The position numbers and the translations under genes are program-made. Below are positions 5,202 through 9,303 of a DNA stretch of 9,303 bases, one piece after another. The stretch's first letter is position 1. Every line of letters starts with the position of its first letter. Source of the DNA: Oligoflexia bacterium. Its GTDB lineage: Bacteria > Bdellovibrionota > Bdellovibrionia > Bdellovibrionales > UBA1609. The notes under the pieces are model-generated. The model worked only from the letters and a program-made list of their open reading frames with translations, made no database searches and was not told where the DNA came from. The stretch lies in NCBI GenBank assembly GCA_026914095.1, contig JAPPIY010000177.1:1-9303 (forward strand), in the 5' to 3' direction.

Positions 5202-7364
5202 TTATAAATAAAACCTAAAAGTAAATTTTACATCTGGAATCTGCCCTGACGGAGGTTCTGGAAAAACCAGCCCCTCCAAAACCCCAGCCACACAATTTTT
5301 CAAAGTCCTGCTGTCTATTCCACTCTCAACAGCTCTGGCGTTTCTGCCTTTTCCATTGCCCGAAATCATCCACTTCATAGTCAGATTTCCTTGAAGCGAC
5401 GCCTTTTGATTTAAACTCAACTGATAGCACCTTTGAAATTTATTTTGATTTCTTTTTATAACACGAAGAATAGCCCCTCTATCAATCTCTCCGCTCACAT
5501 CAATATCTTCTGTGCTAAAGGCCATACTCATCCGCCCTCTTTCACCCAATCCGCCTCGGCCTGAGCCAGAGACTCCCAATCCTTTCCCTTTTGTTTTAAT
5601 TCCTGAAATTCCCTGTATAGCTGAGCCTTTCCCTGAGGCCATTTCTTTTGTTTTAGTTCCAAGACCTTTTCCCCCATAGGAGTCGGCTGTTCCTGCCGCT
5701 CCCGTGTATTGATCGGCTAAACCAACTAGACCTCCCGGACCACTAGCTCCTTTGTCTAGTTTATCCATTTTTCCACCGCCTCCAAGTATTCCTAAAACAC
5801 CTACTTTAGTTGGATCGGAAGCCACAGTTTTAGCGGAAGAGCCGGCTTTCCCTGTTTTTATAGAGCCACCGGGCCGAGAGCTTCCCGCTTTAATTTTTTT
5901 TGTTGGCTTACCTCGGCCTTTAGCCACAGCTGACATTTTACCCTGTTTGCCTTTTTTAGGAGTTCTAATTTTTTTTACTGGCTTTTTCACAGGAGCTTTT
6001 AAAGCTGTTTTTTTAGCCCGCTTTTTCCTCACTTTAGATTTTTTAGGAGATATTGCCTTTACGGTTTTATCTTTTAAATCATACTTAACAACTTTTCTTT
6101 TCTCAGGCTTTTTATTAAATATCACTTGAGCCACTCTCATATCTTTCTCTATAAACTTTATATCTTCAGTTAAAAAAGAAGGAGCGTATAAAGCCCCATA
6201 AAAAAATAAAAGCCCCGTCAATAACAAGGCAAAAAGCAAGGCTAAAGCCTCTGAAACTCTTAAATTCAATAAACCAACTAAAGGAGGGACCGGCGGCTTG
6301 TCCATAAGCCTGACATACAGTTTTAAATCGGAATTAAAATCCAATCTCACCATTTCATAAGGTTTTAAAGTAACACTCTGATTTCCTTTGAGAGCATGGG
6401 AAACTCGTGTGGATTTATTCTTGCCTTGAAATAAAACCCCTCTCACAGCTCCGCTTAAATAAATTTGAGCCCCTGTGGCAATAGTTAATAACTTATAAGC
6501 CGGCTGATTTTGCATGTTAGGAAATTGAATCTGACAGTTTTTCTCTCCCCCCACAAAAACATCACCGCTTTTAAAAAAGTAATAAGATTTTAAAATTCTT
6601 TCTTTCCAACAAACATTCACTTCAATTAAATTCCCTATAGAAGGCTCTAAATAATCATCTAGGTTTTTAACTCGGCTTAAAGGCGCGTAAGTGTTCCAAA
6701 AACCTTTTTTAGAAGGCTTTTTAACCTGTTTAAACACGGTTGCAGGCTCAGGCGCTGGCGGCGCAGAAGGCATTGGCTCGGTTGTTACAGGCTCAGGCTC
6801 TGTCGGCACAGAAGGCGCCGGTTCGGCTGGCGCTGGCTCAGGTTCTGTTGGCGCAGTGGCTGTAGGCTCAGGTTTTACTTCTGGCTTAACTTTAGAGACA
6901 GAAGGCGTCCCTGCTTTTACCCTCTCGTTAAAAACAGGAGTTGCCGGCGCAGAAGGCTTTGACACAACAGGTTTCGGAGCAACTGGCCTTGGCGCTTGTT
7001 GAGCATCAATTGGCGCTGTAGGCTGTGGCGCAGAAGGCTTTGGCTCTTCTGATTTTATTGTTTTTTCTACAGGAGGCCCTATAAAAAAATGAATTTCATA
7101 GAGGCCTATATGAATAACAGCTCCTGATTGTAAAGGAGTCTCATCTGTGATTTTTTCTCCATTTAAGCGGGTGCCTGTTTCTGAATTTAAATCTAAAATA
7201 CAAAAAATATCATGTTTTTTTTCTATAAGAGCATGCCAGGGAGAAAGCCCCTCCAGTTGAAGATTCAAGCCCTCACTGCTTCCAATGCTTATTTGATCAT
7301 CTGTAAAGATTTTTGTCTTAATAAGCTTAGAGTCTTGAAAAATTTTCAAAGATAAATATTGCAA
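5202..7364 (-). CDS. gltG: FHA - transmembrane - AgmX/PglI C-terminal domain protein (GltG-like)
   Basis: This is a predicted coupling protein of the gliding/force machine spanning the inner membrane. Domains in order: FHA (about 24-96: IGSS, SPWHAL, TRLNG, GAVIHIG); Pro/Glu/Ala-rich linker (98-215); a second cytoplasmic domain (about 245-356); one TM helix (about 371-393); a Lys-rich periplasmic stretch (405-495); a Gly-rich stretch (496-612); and a TonB-like AgmX/PglI domain (about 621-720) with paired Cys646 (RCYQ) and Cys691 (LKNC), ending VKFTFRFYL. The FHA plus TM plus TonB-like order is that of Myxococcus GltG (PglI). GltJ/AgmX shares the C-terminal domain but has a zinc ribbon and GYF instead of FHA. 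The start is TTG at 7362-7364: AGGAG lies 5 nt upstream, and the next in-frame Met is far inside the protein. The gene is 21 nt after the small exported protein's gene and 22 nt before the ExbB gene. Confidence 0.9.
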   Translation of the reverse strand: MQYLSLKIFQDSKLIKTKIFTDDQISIGSSEGLNLQLEGLSPWHALIEKKHDIFCILDLNSETGTRLNGEKITDETPLQSGAVIHIGLYEIHFFIGPPVEKTIKSEEPKPSAPQPTAPIDAQQAPRPVAPKPVVSKPSAPATPVFNERVKAGTPSVSKVKPEVKPEPTATAPTEPEPAPAEPAPSVPTEPEPVTTEPMPSAPPAPEPATVFKQVKKPSKKGFWNTYAPLSRVKNLDDYLEPSIGNLIEVNVCWKERILKSYYFFKSGDVFVGGEKNCQIQFPNMQNQPAYKLLTIATGAQIYLSGAVRGVLFQGKNKSTRVSHALKGNQSVTLKPYEMVRLDFNSDLKLYVRLMDKPPVPPLVGLLNLRVSEALALLFALLLTGLLFFYGALYAPSFLTEDIKFIEKDMRVAQVIFNKKPEKRKVVKYDLKDKTVKAISPKKSKVRKKRAKKTALKAPVKKPVKKIRTPKKGKQGKMSAVAKGRGKPTKKIKAGSSRPGGSIKTGKAGSSAKTVASDPTKVGVLGILGGGGKMDKLDKGASGPGGLVGLADQYTGAAGTADSYGGKGLGTKTKEMASGKGSAIQGISGIKTKGKGLGVSGSGRGGLGERGRMSMAFSTEDIDVSGEIDRGAILRVIKRNQNKFQRCYQLSLNQKASLQGNLTMKWMISGNGKGRNARAVESGIDSRTLKNCVAGVLEGLVFPEPPSGQIPDVKFTFRFYL
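6738..7060 (-). repeat. Pro/Glu/Ala low-complexity coding repeat in the FHA/PglI linker
   Basis: This stretch encodes residues about 102-209 of the 720-aa protein. Degenerate units such as TEPEP, APxEPAP and KPxAP recur, and the DNA shows repeated GGCTCAGG and GGCGCAGAAGGC words. It is locally richer in GC than its neighbours because of Pro, Ala and Glu codons. It is probably a flexible cytoplasmic tether between the FHA domain and the second domain. Confidence 0.7.
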
Positions 7365-7374
7365 AATAACTCCT
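7362..7374 (-). promoter_or_regulatory. ribosome site and TTG start of the FHA/PglI gene
   Basis: On the minus strand AGGAG (7370-7374) is followed by TTATT and then the TTG codon at 7362-7364. The FHA domain begins about 24 codons later and no ATG or GTG lies at a suitable place in frame, so TTG is the best start. Confidence 0.75.
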
Positions 7375-7385
7375 CTTATAGGTTT

Positions 7386-7640
7386 TTATTTTATATCCCC
7401 TAAAGTCGCTCTCATTTCTGGTAAAAAGTTTTTTCTGGGTTTAATCAATTTTCCAAACTCCACATTTCTTTTTTGATAAAGAGTAAATAAGCTAGGCCCT
7501 AAAAGCTTGCCTTTAATCAAAAGCTCATCATCAAAGTTAATTTCCACAACCCGGCCCTTTTTTGATCTTTTTTTTGCTGAAAGGCTCATGGGAGCTGTTA
7601 TAAAAAATAGGACAACAAAAAATATATAAACTTTCTTCAT
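7386..7640 (-). CDS. small exported protein of the gliding-type operon (84 aa; position of gltF)
   Basis: Residues 1-22 are a Sec signal peptide (MKKVYIFFVVLFFITAPMS, probable cleavage after SLSA). The mature part is about 62 residues, very basic at its start (KKRSKKGR), then VVEINFDDELLIKGKLLGPSLF and a basic end with LIKPRKNFLPEM. No catalytic motif or cysteine is present. The ATG overlaps the stop of the upstream TPR gene by 4 nt (ATGA, 7637-7640), with ribosome site AAGGA (7644-7648), so translation is probably coupled. Small proteins of this kind sit between TPR and FHA/PglI genes in gliding clusters, and in Myxococcus the corresponding slot is gltF. Homology to GltF is inferred from position rather than recognised motifs, so no symbol is given. 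A role as a periplasmic linker between the outer-membrane and inner-membrane parts is a guess. Confidence 0.8.
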   Translation of the reverse strand: MKKVYIFFVVLFFITAPMSLSAKKRSKKGRVVEINFDDELLIKGKLLGPSLFTLYQKRNVEFGKLIKPRKNFLPEMRATLGDIK

Positions 7641-9303
7641 CTTTCCTTCTTATTGTTTCTTGCCTGTTTGCCTCTATTAACTTCTTTCAAATCTTGTATT
7701 TGAGAGGATATAGAGCGAAAAAGAATCCTCAACTTTCTTTTCAAACTGCTCTTTACACTATAGGTCTGCAACTCCTCTACCATATTTTTAGCCTTCAAAA
7801 GGCTGTTTCTGGCCAAATCAGCCTTCTCTGCCTTACTCTTTTCGGCTAAAAAGCAAGAATAATTAAATAAACTCTCTGGCAAAGGCGCCCGGCTGGTTGC
7901 CAGGCTTTTAAAGATAAAATCCCCTTCTTTCCATTTTTTGCTTCCTGTTAGGGCTGTCGCATAATTATTTACCAGAAAAACAGACTTTTGAGTTTTGCCC
8001 AGATTATTTTTAATAACATCATTGTAACTGCCTTTATATAAACCGTAGGCATTCTGATAATCATAGCTCCGAATAAAAATATTTGCCAAATTCACTTTTG
8101 CTATGTTGTAGGAGCGATCCCTAGACAAAGCCTTTTTTAAGTAAGTGACAGCCAAACGAGGCTTTCCATACCTTAAAGAAACAACAGCCAAATTATTCAT
8201 TATAGCAGAATTAGAAGAATCTTTATCAGCCAAACGATTTAAAATGAGATAGGCCAAGCCCAAACGGTTTCTTTTTAAGTAAAAAACAGCTAAAGAGTTT
8301 ATAGTCGCTATGTTATCAGAATCCTTATTCAAAATAGAAGAAACCGCTTGCAGAACAACACTTTCTCGTTTTGACTGAAGGGCATTGGAGAGCTGGATAA
8401 AATCAGAGCGAGACAAGCCAGACTTTAAATTTTTAGCTAAAGCAGAAATAAAGCCGGCTGTTACAGTCCCTGTATCATCAACAATTGGCAGGTAAAAAGT
8501 CTCTTGAAACAGGGAAACAGGCGAAAACTGAACAAATTTTCCGCCAGAAAGTCTGACTCCCGCCAAGCCTTCATAGGCTTTAGAAACCCATTCGCTATAC
8601 ACTTTAATTTTGAAAGATTTTTCTACAGCTAAGCGGTAATGCTCCAGCGATTTCTGAATATAGGGCGCTATCACCCGCTTAATGCCTTCCTTATATTGAG
8701 CCTGCCCCTTCTTATCTAAGCCCTTTGGTATAGGAGTGTTATAAATAGACTTCGCCATTTTTTGATTGGCCAAGCCAATCAAAGACAAAGAGGCTATAAT
8801 CTGCTCTCCATCATCATAGCGGATAATGGGCTTAAGAGCAGTTTCCAAGTCTTTTAAAAGCTTTAATTTTTTATCAATAGCCTGTTTTTGCTTTTTAGGA
8901 TCCCTTGGGATTTTTAAACTCACAAACTTATCGTAATAGCTCTTCTTAACAATATAAAAGCGCGCTCTGGCTCCATAAGAGACTCCTGTTTTCAATCTTC
9001 TATATAAACCTAATGTTTTTTGATACCAGGTATGCGCTTGGCTTAAATTCTTTAATTTTCTCTCATATATTTCCGCCACAGTGAAACTGGCCTGCAGGAC
9101 TCTAAGAGCGTTAGAGGAAGGAGTTTTAAGATACTGGCTGTAATTTTCTATAGCTCTTTTCCAATTTTTATTTTTTTCATAAAGCAAGCCTATTAAATAA
9201 AAAGTTTCATAGCGATCAGATTTTTTACTTAAACTAAAATATCTTTTATAAGAAAACACGGCGCTGGGCACATCATTTAAAGCGTCAAAAATAACACCGG
9301 CAT
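7637..9303 (-). CDS. TPR-repeat protein of the gliding-type operon (GltD/GltE-like), 5' end outside window
   Basis: The frame is open to the right edge, so the gene is 5'-partial: about 554 residues are visible. A GTG at 9269-9271 is in frame, but ten more sense codons (reading AGVIFDALND) precede it and fit the repeat pattern, so it is not the likely start. The protein is helical and Lys/Tyr-rich. TPR-like pairs occur just after that GTG (YETFYLIGLLYEKNKNWKRA, then ASFTVAEIYE) and again in a C-terminal block (about 320-415 from the GTG, for example INSLAVFYLKRNRLGLAYLI and MNNLAVVSLRYGKPRLAVTY). The middle section (IPKGLDKKGQ, then YIQKSLEHYRLAV and YSEWVSKAYEGL) resembles the large TPR proteins of myxobacterial gliding clusters (AgmU/GltD, GltE). 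These are thought to act as periplasmic scaffolds. Signal peptide and full length cannot be judged. The stop overlaps the next ATG by 4 nt. Confidence 0.87.
   Translation of the reverse strand, partial: AGVIFDALNDVPSAVFSYKRYFSLSKKSDRYETFYLIGLLYEKNKNWKRAIENYSQYLKTPSSNALRVLQASFTVAEIYERKLKNLSQAHTWYQKTLGLYRRLKTGVSYGARARFYIVKKSYYDKFVSLKIPRDPKKQKQAIDKKLKLLKDLETALKPIIRYDDGEQIIASLSLIGLANQKMAKSIYNTPIPKGLDKKGQAQYKEGIKRVIAPYIQKSLEHYRLAVEKSFKIKVYSEWVSKAYEGLAGVRLSGGKFVQFSPVSLFQETFYLPIVDDTGTVTAGFISALAKNLKSGLSRSDFIQLSNALQSKRESVVLQAVSSILNKDSDNIATINSLAVFYLKRNRLGLAYLILNRLADKDSSNSAIMNNLAVVSLRYGKPRLAVTYLKKALSRDRSYNIAKVNLANIFIRSYDYQNAYGLYKGSYNDVIKNNLGKTQKSVFLVNNYATALTGSKKWKEGDFIFKSLATSRAPLPESLFNYSCFLAEKSKAEKADLARNSLLKAKNMVEELQTYSVKSSLKRKLRILFRSISSQIQDLKEVNRGKQARNNKKER

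Noticed and set aside
5752..6129. Plus-strand hydrophobic open frame resembling a membrane protein
   Set aside because: It is antisense to the Lys-rich part of the 720-aa protein; Lys codons (AAA/AAG) read backwards as Phe and Leu, giving false hydrophobicity.
6691..7002. Plus-strand Gly/Ala/Ser/Val-rich open frame
   Set aside because: It is the antisense reading of the Pro/Glu linker of the FHA/PglI gene; such GC-richer repeats often leave the opposite strand open.

Overview
The window is AT-rich chromosomal DNA from a Gram-negative, diderm bacterium. It encodes a lipoprotein signal peptide, a probable outer-membrane barrel and an inner-membrane proton-channel complex of the ExbB/ExbD (TolQ/TolR, MotA/MotB) superfamily. 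The right-hand two thirds hold a gene set typical of the former deltaproteobacteria: a TPR protein, a small exported protein, an FHA-TM-AgmX/PglI protein, one ExbB and two ExbD proteins. That set, with the low GC, suggests a Bdellovibrionota or Oligoflexia-type relative, or another low-GC relative of Myxococcota. This placement is inference; no rRNA or phylogenetic marker is present.

Layout. (1) 1-948, minus: the N-terminal 316 residues of a DHA1/TetA-type MFS exporter running off the left edge. (2) 1051-2178, plus, divergent from the exporter: an exported protein of unknown function, probably a beta-barrel, with a long acidic C-terminal tail. (3) 2179-2218: a perfect 16-bp inverted repeat forming a two-way terminator between convergent genes. 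(4) 2235-3146, minus: a lipoprotein Cu/Zn superoxide dismutase (sodC) with all metal ligands, a Cys/Lys-rich N-terminal insert and a Lys/Pro/Ala repeat tail. It has its own promoter (about 3187-3215). (5) 3227-3255: terminator of the large operon to its right. (6) 3400-9303, minus: a tightly packed operon read right to left, consisting of the TPR protein (start outside the window), the 84-aa exported protein, the 720-aa FHA/AgmX-PglI protein, ExbB (AglR-like), ExbD (AglQ-like) and ExbD (AglS-like). Gaps are -4, 21, 22, 24 and 1 nt.

The operon matches the core of the Myxococcus Agl-Glt gliding/force-transducing machine. AglRQS forms a proton-driven inner-membrane motor, and the GltG-type protein carries a cytoplasmic FHA domain, one membrane span and a periplasmic TonB-like end. 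Here the motor genes directly follow the GltG-type gene in one transcription unit, whereas Myxococcus keeps them at separate loci. The likely role is proton-motive-force-driven movement of a periplasmic or outer-membrane element (gliding, or a related envelope function). The actual output cannot be read from the sequence.

No tRNA, rRNA, CRISPR array, insertion sequence or phage gene was seen. The longest stretch without a gene is 3147-3399 (253 nt), which holds the sodC promoter, the operon terminator and a long 3' untranslated region.
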